Origin: an uncultured Cryomorphaceae bacterium
GTDB lineage: Bacteria > Bacteroidota > Bacteroidia > Flavobacteriales > Schleiferiaceae
Direction: 5' to 3'
Assembly: GCA_937120475.1 (NCBI GenBank)
Contig: CAKZJV010000007.1
Coordinates: forward strand, 1,380,068-1,444,067
DNA length: 64,000 nucleotides
Shown here: positions 47,972-57,624 of the stretch, piece after piece
Layout of the letters: every line of letters starts with the position of its first letter
How positions within the stretch are numbered: the stretch's first letter is position 1
Notes under the pieces: generated by a model
The model's input: the letters and a program-made list of their open reading frames with translations, nothing else
What the model was told of the DNA's origin: nothing
Databases searched by the model: none
Made by a program: the position numbers and the translations under genes

Positions 47972-49343
47972 TGCTGGCCGTTAAAGACTGATAAATAGTG
48001 GTGAGTATAATCTTTACATCCAACAAAACAGACCAGTTTTCAATGTAATACACATCGGTTTTTACCCTTTGCTCAATATCGGAAGCCTGCCGTACCTCAC
48101 CCCGCAGTCCGTTGATTTGCGCCAGGCCGGTAATACCGGGTTTGGCAAAATGCCTTACCATGTAGCGATCGGTCCATTCACGGTACTCACGGGTATGGGC
48201 CAACATGTGCGGCCGTGGGCCCACTATGGACATTTCCCCCTTCAACACGTTCAAAAACTGGGGCAACTCATCCAGGTTGTAACGCCTTAAAAACCTGCCC
48301 AGTGCCGTAAAACGCTGATCGCCCGCTAAAGCCTGTTGTTCATTAGCCTCGGCATTGGGCCGCATACTCCTGAATTTATAAATAGTAAACTCATCATTGC
48401 GGAGCCCCGTTCTTTTCTGGCGGAAAAATACCGGGCCTTTGCTGTCGAGTTTAATAGCGATGGCCAGTATGGGAAAAAGCCAGCTACCTATACCCAGCAG
48501 TATAATTAAGGAGAAAATAATGTCACCGATTCGTTTTAGCCAGCGGTTATGCAGGTATTCCAAAGGTTCTTTACGGTGTACCAGCACCGGTACATCATGG
48601 TAAAAATCCATTTCAACTGCCTTGAAATTTCGGATACCCAGGTTGGGCACCACCCGAAAGCGCACCAGGTTTTGATCGGCCCAGCGGAACCATTGTAAAA
48701 TACGTTCATCATCCGAGCGATAGGCGCAGTAGAGCTCGTCAATTTCACCGGCCTTCAGGCCTTTTAGCTGCACCTCATCACCACTCAAAGGAATGTTGCC
48801 CAGCGGGTTATCTGAATAATACCCTTGAAAGCGTAGTCCGTACTCCGGATGTTGGTTCACCGTCTCGTAAAAGCGATACAGGTCGGGGCCATCACCCACC
48901 AACACCACTTTACGGTAACTGACACCCCGCTTGCGGTAATTGCGTAATAGGCGTATAAAAAAGAATCGCCAGGGCAACATGGTAACCAGCAGGCTGGTGT
49001 AAAAGTAAATAAGAAACAAGCGGGAGTACACATCCCGCTTCAGGCTCACCAATACCAATAGCAACAGAAAGATGTGCAGGAAATAAACGTTCAATACTTT
49101 GGAGGTAGCCTTCCTCGGTTCGAGGGTTCTGCGGGTATCGTGGGTGTTAAAGGCAAAGGTGAGCAGCAGCCAGCCTACGTTAAAAAACAGGATTAACTGC
49201 AGGTAGTAATCGTAATAATCGGTTTGCTGCAATGGTATTTCATCGAAGCGCAAAGCCAGGGCCAGGCCAAAACAGCCGTTAAGCAGCAACAGATCGCCCA
49301 CAATAATAAGCAGTTGAAAAATAAAGGCGTAGCGTGACTGCAT
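47961..49343 (-). CDS. Polyprenyl-phosphate sugar-1-phosphate transferase (WcaJ/WbaP type)
   Basis: Starts glycan repeat synthesis by moving a hexose-1-phosphate to undecaprenyl phosphate. The N-terminal half has four hydrophobic segments and a Rossmann-like region (VVLVGDGPDLYRFYETVNQH). After a fifth segment the catalytic domain shows KRTGLRNDEFTIYKFRSMRP, FLRRYNLDELPQFLNVLKGE with MSIVGPRPHMLAHTREY, and KPGITGLAQINGLRGEV. It has 460 residues. It overlaps the upstream aminopeptidase stop by one base (TAATG). Confidence 0.94.
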   Translation of the reverse strand: MQSRYAFIFQLLIIVGDLLLLNGCFGLALALRFDEIPLQQTDYYDYYLQLILFFNVGWLLLTFAFNTHDTRRTLEPRKATSKVLNVYFLHIFLLLLVLVSLKRDVYSRLFLIYFYTSLLVTMLPWRFFFIRLLRNYRKRGVSYRKVVLVGDGPDLYRFYETVNQHPEYGLRFQGYYSDNPLGNIPLSGDEVQLKGLKAGEIDELYCAYRSDDERILQWFRWADQNLVRFRVVPNLGIRNFKAVEMDFYHDVPVLVHRKEPLEYLHNRWLKRIGDIIFSLIILLGIGSWLFPILAIAIKLDSKGPVFFRQKRTGLRNDEFTIYKFRSMRPNAEANEQQALAGDQRFTALGRFLRRYNLDELPQFLNVLKGEMSIVGPRPHMLAHTREYREWTDRYMVRHFAKPGITGLAQINGLRGEVRQASDIEQRVKTDVYYIENWSVLLDVKIILTTIYQSLTASTSQ

Positions 49344-51694
49344 TAATCGAGCTTTAGATCAAAAGTAGCGTTGACGGTTCTTTTTTGAAAATCGTTAAAA
49401 CCTTCCTTTTCCGATTGTAGGTAGTTGTCTATAACGGCCTTGCTTTTTTCCTCTTGATAAAGGCCTTTTAATACGCTTCGCGCTACACTGCGCAGCTTCC
49501 AGTTGGTATCAAACAAGGCATTGAAGTAATAAGCACATAATTCCTCATCTATAAAACCGGTGTTTTGCAGGGCCTGCATGGCATTGCCCCGGGTAATAAA
49601 GTCGTAGGCCGGTGAGGCTCTCGACTTTAAGATTTTCAACGCCTCCAGGTCTTTAAACAAAAATACGCGGTACAGCAGGGCGGTAATTTCCACTTTGTGC
49701 CCGGGGATACCAGGTTCTTCTGTATATATGGCATCGTACAGCCAGCGATTGGACTCTACATCATCGGGATCGATACAGAGGTGTAAAGCATTTTCACGAA
49801 GCTCGTAGGATCGGCCAGCTCTTAACCGATGCAGCACTTCCAGGGTTTTTGGGTTGGGATCTTTCACCAACAGTATGGCCTTTTTTTGAAGCTGTACATC
49901 ATCATCTTCCAAAGCTTTCAAAAGCAACGCTTCAAATTTTCGGGCGGGCATTGTTTCCGCAAGCTGCTTCAGAGCCTCAGCCCTTACCGCATGAAACTCG
50001 CTGGTTTTTGTGATAATATTACTCAATGGTTTCAAAGCCTTTTGCTTTCCGGTGTGTGCCATACCCTTAACGGCATGGTAGCGGTCAATTACAGAAGTTG
50101 CCTTTTCGTACTGCGCTAACCAAAATGGATAACTCTTTTCTTCGCGCACCTGCGCGAGTTGTTGCATGTTGGGGTTCACCAGCCAGTACTTCACCTTACG
50201 CCCGTCCGGGTTTAAAGGGATGCCCTCGGTATTATCCGTAACACTATGCCGAAAGCTCTGACTTTTACCATCTTCAAAAAACACCGTCACTCCCACCCAA
50301 AAACGTTCGAAGGGTATCCAAACCGGTTCATAATGGAGTTTAATCCGCTCATCTTCCACCTCAGCTTTCACCTTTAAAATGGGCTCCCCGGCTATAAAAA
50401 CCCAATCTTCAAAAAACCGGCTGTAATCCACCCGCGTCACCGCCTTGATGGAGGCATTCAGGCTATCGGTATTAACTACCCCAAACTGGTTATTTTTCAG
50501 GTAGTGCTGTATGATCTTTTTAAAGTCCTCCTTCTGAAACCGACTCTGCAACATATGTAACACCCACGCTCCTTTTTGGTAAAAACGAGAACTACCGGCT
50601 TTACCATTGCCCAGTGGCACGGTATCTATTTGTGAGGCCTGGAAAACCAGTTGGGCCTCTTCCCACCGCAACCAGTCGAAATGATCTTTGCCATACAGGT
50701 TTTGCTCCGAAAGCCATTGGTAGTAGGTGGCAAAACCCTCGTGTAACCAATGGTGCTCGCTGCCGGTAGCCGTTACGAGGTTACCAAACCATTGATGGGC
50801 CAGCTCATGAGCGTTTACATAGGTGTAATTGCGGTCGTTAAAGGCAATTTCGTCCACCAAAAAGAAATCACCGAAAATGGTGGCCGTGGTATTCTCCATA
50901 GCCCCGTGCCTGAAGTTCTTAACCGGTACCTGCTTGTAATTGAGCCAGGGGAATTCCATGCCTACCTCATCCACCATGAAGTTGAAGATATCCTCGTTGT
51001 GAGCGTAGTACCAATTGTAATCCTCCTCACGCTCCGGATAAAAATATTGGGTCAGGGGCACTCCTTCGTTACTTCGGGTATTCGCTTCTTCGTATTTTCC
51101 GATGGAAAGCGCAATGAGATAACTGCTCATGGGCTTGCTCATCCGGTAATGCCAAAAGGACAAACCTCCCTCCTCCTCTTTTTGGGTAAGCAGTTCTCCG
51201 TTGGAAATCACTTCATAAGCCTTATCAAAATGGACCTTTATATCCATAGTCAGCTTATCGGTCTGATCATCTTTATGTGGTATCCAGTGCCGGTGATCAA
51301 TTCCCTGCCCCTGGGTCCACACCTGCCGTGGTGAAATTCCGCTATCATCATCCCAGCCCACAAAGTAAATCCCCTTTCGGGGCTTACAACGGTACTCTAA
51401 TTCCAGGCGGTTGGCACCATTCTGCAGCACCGTTCCATCGAACCATAAAACCTGGTCGTTATAGGAATATTCCAGTGGTTTCCCGTTCAGTTTTACCTGC
51501 TGAAATTCCATTTGAACGGCATTGATGCCCACCGAGTCCGTGGCAGCCTGTACCTGGAAATCCAATTTTACGTGCCCTTTTATTTCAGAATGCACGCTGT
51601 CCGGCCGTACTTCCAGGTCGAGATGGGTAAAGTCGGTTTGGGCAGACAGGGTAAAACCAATCCAAACCGTTAAAAGGGTGAGCCTTTGCTTCAT
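49343..51694 (-). CDS. M1 family metallo-aminopeptidase, exported
   Basis: Signal peptide MKQRLTLLTVWIGFTLSAQ. The catalytic region has the exopeptidase motif GAMENTT (264-270), the zinc motif HELAH (296-300) and the third ligand Glu319 in WLHEGFATYYQW. An N-terminal beta domain (about 25-220) and a long helical, HEAT-like C-terminal region (about 540-783) complete the M1 layout. It probably trims peptides in the periplasm or outside. It is co-directional and overlapping with the WcaJ-type gene, which may be positional rather than functional. Confidence 0.95.
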   Translation of the reverse strand: MKQRLTLLTVWIGFTLSAQTDFTHLDLEVRPDSVHSEIKGHVKLDFQVQAATDSVGINAVQMEFQQVKLNGKPLEYSYNDQVLWFDGTVLQNGANRLELEYRCKPRKGIYFVGWDDDSGISPRQVWTQGQGIDHRHWIPHKDDQTDKLTMDIKVHFDKAYEVISNGELLTQKEEEGGLSFWHYRMSKPMSSYLIALSIGKYEEANTRSNEGVPLTQYFYPEREEDYNWYYAHNEDIFNFMVDEVGMEFPWLNYKQVPVKNFRHGAMENTTATIFGDFFLVDEIAFNDRNYTYVNAHELAHQWFGNLVTATGSEHHWLHEGFATYYQWLSEQNLYGKDHFDWLRWEEAQLVFQASQIDTVPLGNGKAGSSRFYQKGAWVLHMLQSRFQKEDFKKIIQHYLKNNQFGVVNTDSLNASIKAVTRVDYSRFFEDWVFIAGEPILKVKAEVEDERIKLHYEPVWIPFERFWVGVTVFFEDGKSQSFRHSVTDNTEGIPLNPDGRKVKYWLVNPNMQQLAQVREEKSYPFWLAQYEKATSVIDRYHAVKGMAHTGKQKALKPLSNIITKTSEFHAVRAEALKQLAETMPARKFEALLLKALEDDDVQLQKKAILLVKDPNPKTLEVLHRLRAGRSYELRENALHLCIDPDDVESNRWLYDAIYTEEPGIPGHKVEITALLYRVFLFKDLEALKILKSRASPAYDFITRGNAMQALQNTGFIDEELCAYYFNALFDTNWKLRSVARSVLKGLYQEEKSKAVIDNYLQSEKEGFNDFQKRTVNATFDLKLD

Positions 51695-51763
51695 AGCATT
51701 TATCGAAACCCTAAAGAAAAGTTAAATGCTTGTAGGATAAAAGTTTTTGGCTTTACTTTGTTT

Positions 51764-51776
51764 TTCAAAGTACTTT
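51764..51776. repeat. First copy of a 13-base palindromic repeat, candidate operator
   Basis: TTCAAAGTACTTT, with the 10-base palindrome AAAGTACTTT, ends one base before the ATG at 51777. An identical 13-mer lies at 52680-52692, at the start of the gene after the winged-helix regulator. It is a plausible binding site for that regulator. Confidence 0.35.
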
Positions 51777-52358
51777 ATGAGAACTGCTGAAACCGACCTT
51801 CAGGAAATTAAAAAGCTCATGGAACGCTCCTCGCGTTTCATCTCTCTTTCCGGCTTATCCGGAGTATTTGCCGGAATTTACGCCTTGATCGGAGCATGGG
51901 TGGCCCACCTGCAATTGCTACGCATCGAGTCCTCCGACAGCCTGTTACCCCTGGTAATTACCGCTGTATCAGTATTAACCGCATCCATCATAACTGCTAT
52001 TTTTTTAACAACCCGCAACGCACGTAGAAAAAACCAAAAAATATGGGATAAGCTTTCACAACGCTTGCTTTGGAATCTTTCTATACCACTTTTGGCCGGG
52101 GGCCTGTTTCTACTTATCCTGATAGGTCAGCAACAGTTTGAACTGGTAGTACCGATAATGTTGATCTTTTACGGCCTGGGACTGATTAATGGCAGTAAAT
52201 ACACCCTGGATGATATCCGTTACCTGGGTTACCTGGAAATTATACTGGGGCTTATGGCTACCTGGTTTCAAGGCTACGGGCTGATATGGTGGGCATTGGG
52301 TTTTGGCCTGTTACACATTGTATATGGCACATGGATGTACTGGAAGCATGAACGATGA
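51777..52358 (+). CDS. Membrane protein of a winged-helix regulator operon
   Basis: The ATG at 51777 gives 193 residues. About 35 soluble residues (MRTAETDLQEIKKLMERSSR) precede roughly six hydrophobic segments in pairs (LSGVFAGIYALIGAWVAHLQ, LPLVITAVSVLTASIITAIF, LLILIGQQQFELVVPIMLIF, LGYLEIILGLMATWFQGYGL). No known catalytic motif was found. The ORF overlaps the regulator start by four bases (ATGA), so the pair is translationally coupled; a sensing role is inference. Confidence 0.75.
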   Translation: MRTAETDLQEIKKLMERSSRFISLSGLSGVFAGIYALIGAWVAHLQLLRIESSDSLLPLVITAVSVLTASIITAIFLTTRNARRKNQKIWDKLSQRLLWNLSIPLLAGGLFLLILIGQQQFELVVPIMLIFYGLGLINGSKYTLDDIRYLGYLEIILGLMATWFQGYGLIWWALGFGLLHIVYGTWMYWKHER

Positions 52359-52654
52359 AAAACCCCATTAAAGGCCTACATAAGGAGTTTGAAAATCGTA
52401 TTAAGCTGGGGATTATGAGCGTACTGATGGTGAACGATACCCTGGATTTTAACGAGATTAAAGAAGTGCTGGAGGTAACCGATGGCAACCTGGCCAGCCA
52501 TGCCGCTGCTCTTGAAAAAAAGAATATGATACGCATTACTAAAAAATTTATTGGCAAAAAACCCAATACCTCCTACGCGGCTACTGACCATGGCCGCCAG
52601 TCCTTTACCGAGCACCTGGCCGCCCTGGAAGCTCTTTTGAAAAACAACCCTTAA
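52355..52654 (+). CDS. Winged-helix transcriptional regulator (PF13601-like)
   Basis: A 99-residue single-domain protein. KGLHKEFENRIKLGIMSVLM, the recognition helix region VTDGNLASHAAALEKKNMIR and the wing KFIGKKPNTSYAATDHGRQS match the compact winged-helix family that includes MarR/ArsR-like regulators. It has no effector domain, so its membrane partner upstream or the DUF4173-type protein downstream may pass the signal. It probably autoregulates; see the paired 13-base repeats. Confidence 0.88.
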   Translation: MKNPIKGLHKEFENRIKLGIMSVLMVNDTLDFNEIKEVLEVTDGNLASHAAALEKKNMIRITKKFIGKKPNTSYAATDHGRQSFTEHLAALEALLKNNP

Positions 52655-52666
52655 AAATTTTTAGCT

Positions 52667-54121
52667 ATGAACTTTGTAATTCAAAGTACTTTTGAAAAAT
52701 CAAAAACAACTAATCAGGCCCTGCTCGTGGCTGGCCTAACCTTTACCGTTCTGTTCCATAAAGCCGGGGTAGGCCTGAACCTGGCTTTATTTTCTCTTTT
52801 GTTGATTTTCTATTGGTGGGTACGAAAGCGTGAAAGTTTCAAGCCTCTTAAAACGCGAATAATTGCCGTGGCCAGTGTAGTCAGTGCGCTTAGCCTGGCC
52901 TGGTATGGAACCGAAGGTACCGTGATCTGGAACATTTTGTCGCTCTTGACTTTAAGCCAGTTTGTTCTTCATCCCGAGGGCACTATACTTTTAGCAGAAA
53001 GTAAATCCATCATCCGGATTATACTCGCTCCCTGGCAGGGTTTTGTAAGCCTTCTGGGCACTCAGGAACCCAAAGGCAACAGTTCCATTCAACAGCGTAT
53101 TGGTAAACTCCTGACTTTTATTGTTTTGCCCCTGGCCTTCACTTTACTATTTGCCACTTTTTACCAGGATTTGAACCCCATCTTTGAAAAATTTTATTTC
53201 CAAACCCTGGGGAACCTGGACCTGGGGTTGCTTTTTACCATTATACTGGGCCTGGCGGTAAGCTCCATCATGCTCCTTAAAGCTCTACCGGAACGTATCC
53301 TTCAATTGGATGGTTTCTTTGCCGATGAATTCAAGGAAGACTCTGCCTCAAAGCCATACTCACCTACCGAAAAACAAGGTGGAATTGTTTTGTTTTCCCT
53401 ACTGAACCTAACGCTCTTCGCCTTCTTTGTAAGTGATTTATTTTTCCTGCAGGATATAAGCCAGGGTTTAGCCGAAGACTACGCCCACTATGTACACCGG
53501 GGGGTAGGCATGTTGATCCTTTCGATTGTGATGGCTACCGCCCTTATCCTTTACTACTTCAGAAATACCGAAAGCGCCCAACTTTCCAACCGCAGTGCCT
53601 TAAAGGTACTGGCCATAGTATGGGTTTTTCTAAACATCGGTATTGTTTGTACAACCGCTGGTAAAAACTGGTTTTATGTAGAGGAATATACCCTTAGCCT
53701 GAAAAGGGTCGGGATTTTTGTCTATCTCACCCTGGCTATTGCCGGACTGGGCGTGACGCTGGCAAAATTGTACCAAGGCAAAACCAACGCTTTCCTGATA
53801 CGAAGGGTGTATTGGGTGTTTTTCCTGGTGCTTACCATTAACAATTGCATGGATTGGAGCAATATCATCACACGTTTCAACATTCAACGTCATGTAGAGC
53901 ACCGTCAAAACCTGGACTGGAACTATTTATTGACCCTGAATGAGCGGAATATCCCCTACGTAGATGCCTGGAAAGGTCACATCCAATTTGATAATGATCA
54001 GGAGAAGATGAATTTTTATAGGCGACTGAAAGTAGAAAAAAGTAGCCTAAAGGATTATTCTCCTGAATGGAGGGAGGCGCATCTCGCTAAACTCTACGCA
54101 CAAAGCTACTACCAACCCTGA
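52667..54121 (+). CDS. DUF4153/DUF4173-type multipass membrane protein
   Basis: 484 residues with about ten to twelve hydrophobic segments. The pattern including the GLAEDYAHYVHRGVGMLILS block and EEYTLSLKRVGIFVYLTLAI resembles DUF4153/DUF4173 proteins. A soluble C-terminal tail (about 60 residues) contains NEBR-like polar sequence LNERNIPYVDAW. The function is unknown. It begins 12 bases after the winged-helix gene and is likely in the same operon. Confidence 0.75.
   Translation: MNFVIQSTFEKSKTTNQALLVAGLTFTVLFHKAGVGLNLALFSLLLIFYWWVRKRESFKPLKTRIIAVASVVSALSLAWYGTEGTVIWNILSLLTLSQFVLHPEGTILLAESKSIIRIILAPWQGFVSLLGTQEPKGNSSIQQRIGKLLTFIVLPLAFTLLFATFYQDLNPIFEKFYFQTLGNLDLGLLFTIILGLAVSSIMLLKALPERILQLDGFFADEFKEDSASKPYSPTEKQGGIVLFSLLNLTLFAFFVSDLFFLQDISQGLAEDYAHYVHRGVGMLILSIVMATALILYYFRNTESAQLSNRSALKVLAIVWVFLNIGIVCTTAGKNWFYVEEYTLSLKRVGIFVYLTLAIAGLGVTLAKLYQGKTNAFLIRRVYWVFFLVLTINNCMDWSNIITRFNIQRHVEHRQNLDWNYLLTLNERNIPYVDAWKGHIQFDNDQEKMNFYRRLKVEKSSLKDYSPEWREAHLAKLYAQSYYQP
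52680..52692. repeat. Second copy of the 13-base palindromic repeat
   Basis: TTCAAAGTACTTT is identical to 51764-51776; with flanks it extends to a near-palindrome TTCAAAGTACTTTTGAA (52680-52696). It lies inside codons 5-9 of the membrane-protein gene. As coding sequence the match might be chance. Confidence 0.3.
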
Positions 54122-54180
54122 TTCATGGCGACAATGCGGCTTACTTCCTGAAAAACCATGCTTTAAGCTATCTTGCGCAG

Positions 54181-54618
54181 GTGATACGCAGAGCATTAGC
54201 CTTTTATTTCCTCACCATTGTAATAGGTAGTTTTATAAGAGGCGCGGGTATATTATTCGATCCCCATTTGGAATGGGAAAGCTTTGCGATTGCCGGTGGC
54301 CTGTTCTTTGCCAGCCTATTTATCGCCACGCTATTTAGCTTTCCCACCGTCATTATAGCTATTCTCTTTTATGCTATCCTGCACTTTGTTAAACCGGGTG
54401 CGCATTTGTATTATATCATCAGCGGTGCCTTTGGGGTAATTCTAATCTCAGCCTGGATGTTTCTTCTGGGCTGGTTCTTTCGTCAACCGGCCACTGATTT
54501 CGCGCCCTACTGGTGGACTTACGGAATAGCTTCCGTCATTGCGGGCCTATTGGTAAGTTACCTGCATCTTAAGGGTTACCTGCAATCCCCGTGGAAAGAC
54601 CCCCGAAAAGTGTACTGA
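54181..54618 (+). CDS. Small membrane protein of unknown function
   Basis: 145 residues starting at GTG (54181), with four hydrophobic segments (AFYFLTIVIGSFIRGAGILF, LFFASLFIATLFSFPTVIIA, GAFGVILISAWMFLLGWFF, YGIASVIAGLLVSYLHLKGY) and a short charged tail. No family was recognised. A 59-base gap separates it from the preceding gene and 30 bases from recG. A later start is possible. Confidence 0.6.
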   Translation: MIRRALAFYFLTIVIGSFIRGAGILFDPHLEWESFAIAGGLFFASLFIATLFSFPTVIIAILFYAILHFVKPGAHLYYIISGAFGVILISAWMFLLGWFFRQPATDFAPYWWTYGIASVIAGLLVSYLHLKGYLQSPWKDPRKVY

Positions 54619-54648
54619 TCTAAACCCACAAGTTTTTTACTTTGCAGA

Positions 54649-56757
54649 GTGCCGCAAAATACACTCGATACTTCCATAGAATACCTGAAAGGTGTAGGGC
54701 CCGCCAAGGCTGAGCTTCTCAAAAAAGAGGCGCAGATCTTTAAATTCGGGGACCTGCTGCATCTTTTTCCATTCCGCTATGTGGACCGATCGCAGTTTTA
54801 TAAAATATCCGAAATCCGGAATGCCGATACGGAGGTTCAGATTATCGGGAAGATTACCCACCTGGATGAAGTAAAAGGAAAAGGACGTTCCAAAAGGTTG
54901 GTAGGAACTTTTACCGATGACACCGGGAGTGTGGAACTGGTATGGTTTCAGGGTGCCCGTTGGATCAAGCCTTCACTGAGGTTAAACCAACCTTACGTAC
55001 TTTTTGGTAAACCCAATTGGTTCCAGAATAAGTTCAGCTTTCCTCACCCTGAACTGGAATTACTGGAAGACTTTAAGGCCAGTCCGCTCAAAGGCCTACA
55101 ACCAGTGTATCCCAGTACGGAAAAGCTGAACGCCAAAGGCTTGAATTCACGGGGCATTTCCAAATTAATGAAGAACCTTATTCCTCAACTCAAAGGTTCT
55201 ATCCGTGAAATATTACCCAACAACATTCTTAAAGCGTACCAGCTCCAGCCTCTGGAAAGATCTTATACGGACGTCCATTTCCCCTCCGGTCTTGAAGAGT
55301 TGGAAAAGGCCCGCAGGCGTTTGAAATTCGATGAATTCTTTTTTTTACAGTTGGAGTTGCTCCGCCAAAAGGAAATCCACCGCAACACCTACCGGGGTTT
55401 TGCCTTTAGAGAGCTGGGTGAAAACTTCAACCGTTTTTATAAAGAAATACTGCCTTTTGAATTGACCGGGGCTCAAAAAAGAGTGCTCAAGGAAATCCGG
55501 AACGACATCCGCAAAGGGGCCCACATGAACCGCCTGGTGCAGGGGGATGTAGGCAGTGGCAAAACCATAGTAGCCCTCATGGCCATGCTCATGGCCGTGG
55601 ACAATGGCTTTCAGGCCTGCCTGATGGCACCTACTGAAATACTGGCCAACCAGCATTACCAAGGTTTAAAGGAACTTACCGAGGATTTGCCTCTAAAGGT
55701 TGCCCTGCTCACTGGCTCCACCAAAACCTCTGAAAGAAAAGTTCTGCACGAACAGCTCCAAAACGGTGAACTCAATATTTTAGTGGGTACCCATGCCCTT
55801 TTGGAAGATAAAGTGAAATATAAAAACCTGGGTATTGCCATTGTAGATGAGCAACACCGTTTTGGGGTAGCCCAGCGCGCCAAACTTTGGAAAAAGAACA
55901 GTCTCCCCCCTCACGTACTGGTAATGACGGCCACCCCTATTCCCCGTACACTGGCCATGACCTTGTACGGCAATCTTGATATTTCGGTGATCGATGAATT
56001 ACCACCGGGCCGAAAGCCAATCACCACTGTACATCGTTCGGATAACAACCGCCTGAAAGTTTTCGGATTTCTGAAGGAAGAGATCGCTAAAGGCCGGCAG
56101 GTGTACATCGTCTATCCGCTTATAGAAGAGTCGGAGAAAATGGATTACAAAGATCTGATGGACGGTTACGAAAGCGTGATCCGGGCTTTTCCGCGACCGG
56201 AATACCAGGTAAGTATTGTTCACGGTAAAATGAAACCGGCCGATAAGGATTTTGAAATGCAGCGCTTTGTGGAGGGTAAAACCCACATTCTGGTAGCCAC
56301 TACGGTAATTGAAGTGGGTGTTAATGTTCCCAACGCTTCCGTAATGGTTATTGAAAGTTCCGAGCGTTTTGGCCTGAGCCAGCTACACCAGTTACGGGGT
56401 CGGGTAGGCCGGGGGGCCGAACAGAGTTATTGTATTTTGATGAGTGGCAATAAGCTGAGTAACGATGCCAAAACCCGCATTAAAACCATGGTACGCACCA
56501 ACGATGGTTTTGAGATTGCCGAAGTGGATATGAAACTGCGCGGCCCGGGCGACCTTATGGGCACCCGCCAAAGTGGTGTCCTGGACCTTAAAATTGCCGA
56601 TATTACCCGTGATTCCACTATTTTGAAAGAAGCGAGAGAAGCGGCAACCCAGCTTTTGCAAGCAGACCCGCAATTGCAAAAAGACGAAAATATCCCTCTG
56701 AAAAATGCCTTCCTCGCGCGTACCCGTGGTAAAATTCAGTGGAGCCGTATATCCTGA
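54649..56757 (+). CDS. recG: ATP-dependent DNA helicase RecG
   Basis: Remodels stalled replication forks and Holliday junctions. The N-terminal wedge/OB domain includes IEYLKGVGPAKAELLKKEA and IIGKITHLDEVKGKGRSKRL. Helicase motifs follow: Walker A VQGDVGSGKTIVALMAM, DEQH in VDEQHRFGVAQRAKLW, TATPIPRTLAMTLYGN and, in the second lobe, TTVIEVGVNVPNASVMVIES and LHQLRGRVGRGAEQSYCIL. It has 702 residues. It starts at GTG (54649), with TTACTTTG six bases upstream resembling a -7 element. Confidence 0.97.
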   Translation: MPQNTLDTSIEYLKGVGPAKAELLKKEAQIFKFGDLLHLFPFRYVDRSQFYKISEIRNADTEVQIIGKITHLDEVKGKGRSKRLVGTFTDDTGSVELVWFQGARWIKPSLRLNQPYVLFGKPNWFQNKFSFPHPELELLEDFKASPLKGLQPVYPSTEKLNAKGLNSRGISKLMKNLIPQLKGSIREILPNNILKAYQLQPLERSYTDVHFPSGLEELEKARRRLKFDEFFFLQLELLRQKEIHRNTYRGFAFRELGENFNRFYKEILPFELTGAQKRVLKEIRNDIRKGAHMNRLVQGDVGSGKTIVALMAMLMAVDNGFQACLMAPTEILANQHYQGLKELTEDLPLKVALLTGSTKTSERKVLHEQLQNGELNILVGTHALLEDKVKYKNLGIAIVDEQHRFGVAQRAKLWKKNSLPPHVLVMTATPIPRTLAMTLYGNLDISVIDELPPGRKPITTVHRSDNNRLKVFGFLKEEIAKGRQVYIVYPLIEESEKMDYKDLMDGYESVIRAFPRPEYQVSIVHGKMKPADKDFEMQRFVEGKTHILVATTVIEVGVNVPNASVMVIESSERFGLSQLHQLRGRVGRGAEQSYCILMSGNKLSNDAKTRIKTMVRTNDGFEIAEVDMKLRGPGDLMGTRQSGVLDLKIADITRDSTILKEAREAATQLLQADPQLQKDENIPLKNAFLARTRGKIQWSRIS

Positions 56758-56796
56758 TAGATTTTATACTTTCGGTTTTCCGATGTACCACCGGTT

Positions 56797-57624
56797 TTGA
56801 GCAGAAACAGAATTATTATCAGCCCTCGCGGTAATTCCTTATCCACCGCCTTACACGAGCTACTGCAAAACAAAGATTTGCTGTGGACCTTTACCTATCG
56901 CGACATACGGGTACGCTACGCACAAACGTACCTGGGCCTGGCCTGGAGCCTTATTCAGCCCCTCTTTGGTTTGGCCGCGGTATTTATATTGTTCTTCAAA
57001 ATTGCCAAGGTAGAAACCGGAGGAATCCCCTATTTGTCCTTTGCCCTGAGTGGCTTGGTATTTTGGAATTATTTCAATTACGTGGTTACCCAATCGTCTT
57101 CCAGCCTGGTGAATATGCAGGCCATGATCAAGAAAATATATTTTCCCCGCCTGGCCCTCCCTTTTGGTAAAAGCATTGTGGGCCTCATCGATTTTGCGGT
57201 AGCTCTGCTACTCCTGTTCATCGCCAATCTTATTTTAAACCAGCCCGTAAGCGGCTTGCTCGTATTTCCATTGATATTGTTGTTAACCGCCTGTACCGCC
57301 TTAGGTATAGGTACCATAGTCAGTGCCATATCACTGCGTTACCGCGATCTGCAACAGATTATTCCCTTTGCCCTGCAATTACTTTTTTTCGTTACCCCGG
57401 TGGCCTATCCCCAAGCCCTGCTGGCCGGGTTAATCCCCGAAAAATGGACCTGGGTAATTTACCTGAACCCTATGGCCGGTTTGCTGGAACTTTTCCGGGG
57501 TTTTGTTTTTGGAACTGCCATCAGCCCCTTGGTTTGGGTATCGGTAGCTATGGCTATGGCCCTGTTTTTAACCGGTGTTTTGTTTTTTATGAGAACCGAT
57601 AAAAAAATGGCCGACCTGTTGTGA
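56797..57624 (+). CDS. ABC-2 polysaccharide export permease (Wzm/TagG type)
   Basis: Moves undecaprenyl-linked polysaccharide across the inner membrane with the downstream ATPase. ELLQNKDLLWTFTYRDIRVR and YAQTYLGLAWSLIQPLFGLA are characteristic of this permease family, and six membrane segments are visible. It has 275 residues. It starts at TTG (56797), as no ATG is in frame nearby. It overlaps the ATPase gene by four bases. Confidence 0.92.
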   Translation: MSRNRIIISPRGNSLSTALHELLQNKDLLWTFTYRDIRVRYAQTYLGLAWSLIQPLFGLAAVFILFFKIAKVETGGIPYLSFALSGLVFWNYFNYVVTQSSSSLVNMQAMIKKIYFPRLALPFGKSIVGLIDFAVALLLLFIANLILNQPVSGLLVFPLILLLTACTALGIGTIVSAISLRYRDLQQIIPFALQLLFFVTPVAYPQALLAGLIPEKWTWVIYLNPMAGLLELFRGFVFGTAISPLVWVSVAMAMALFLTGVLFFMRTDKKMADLL

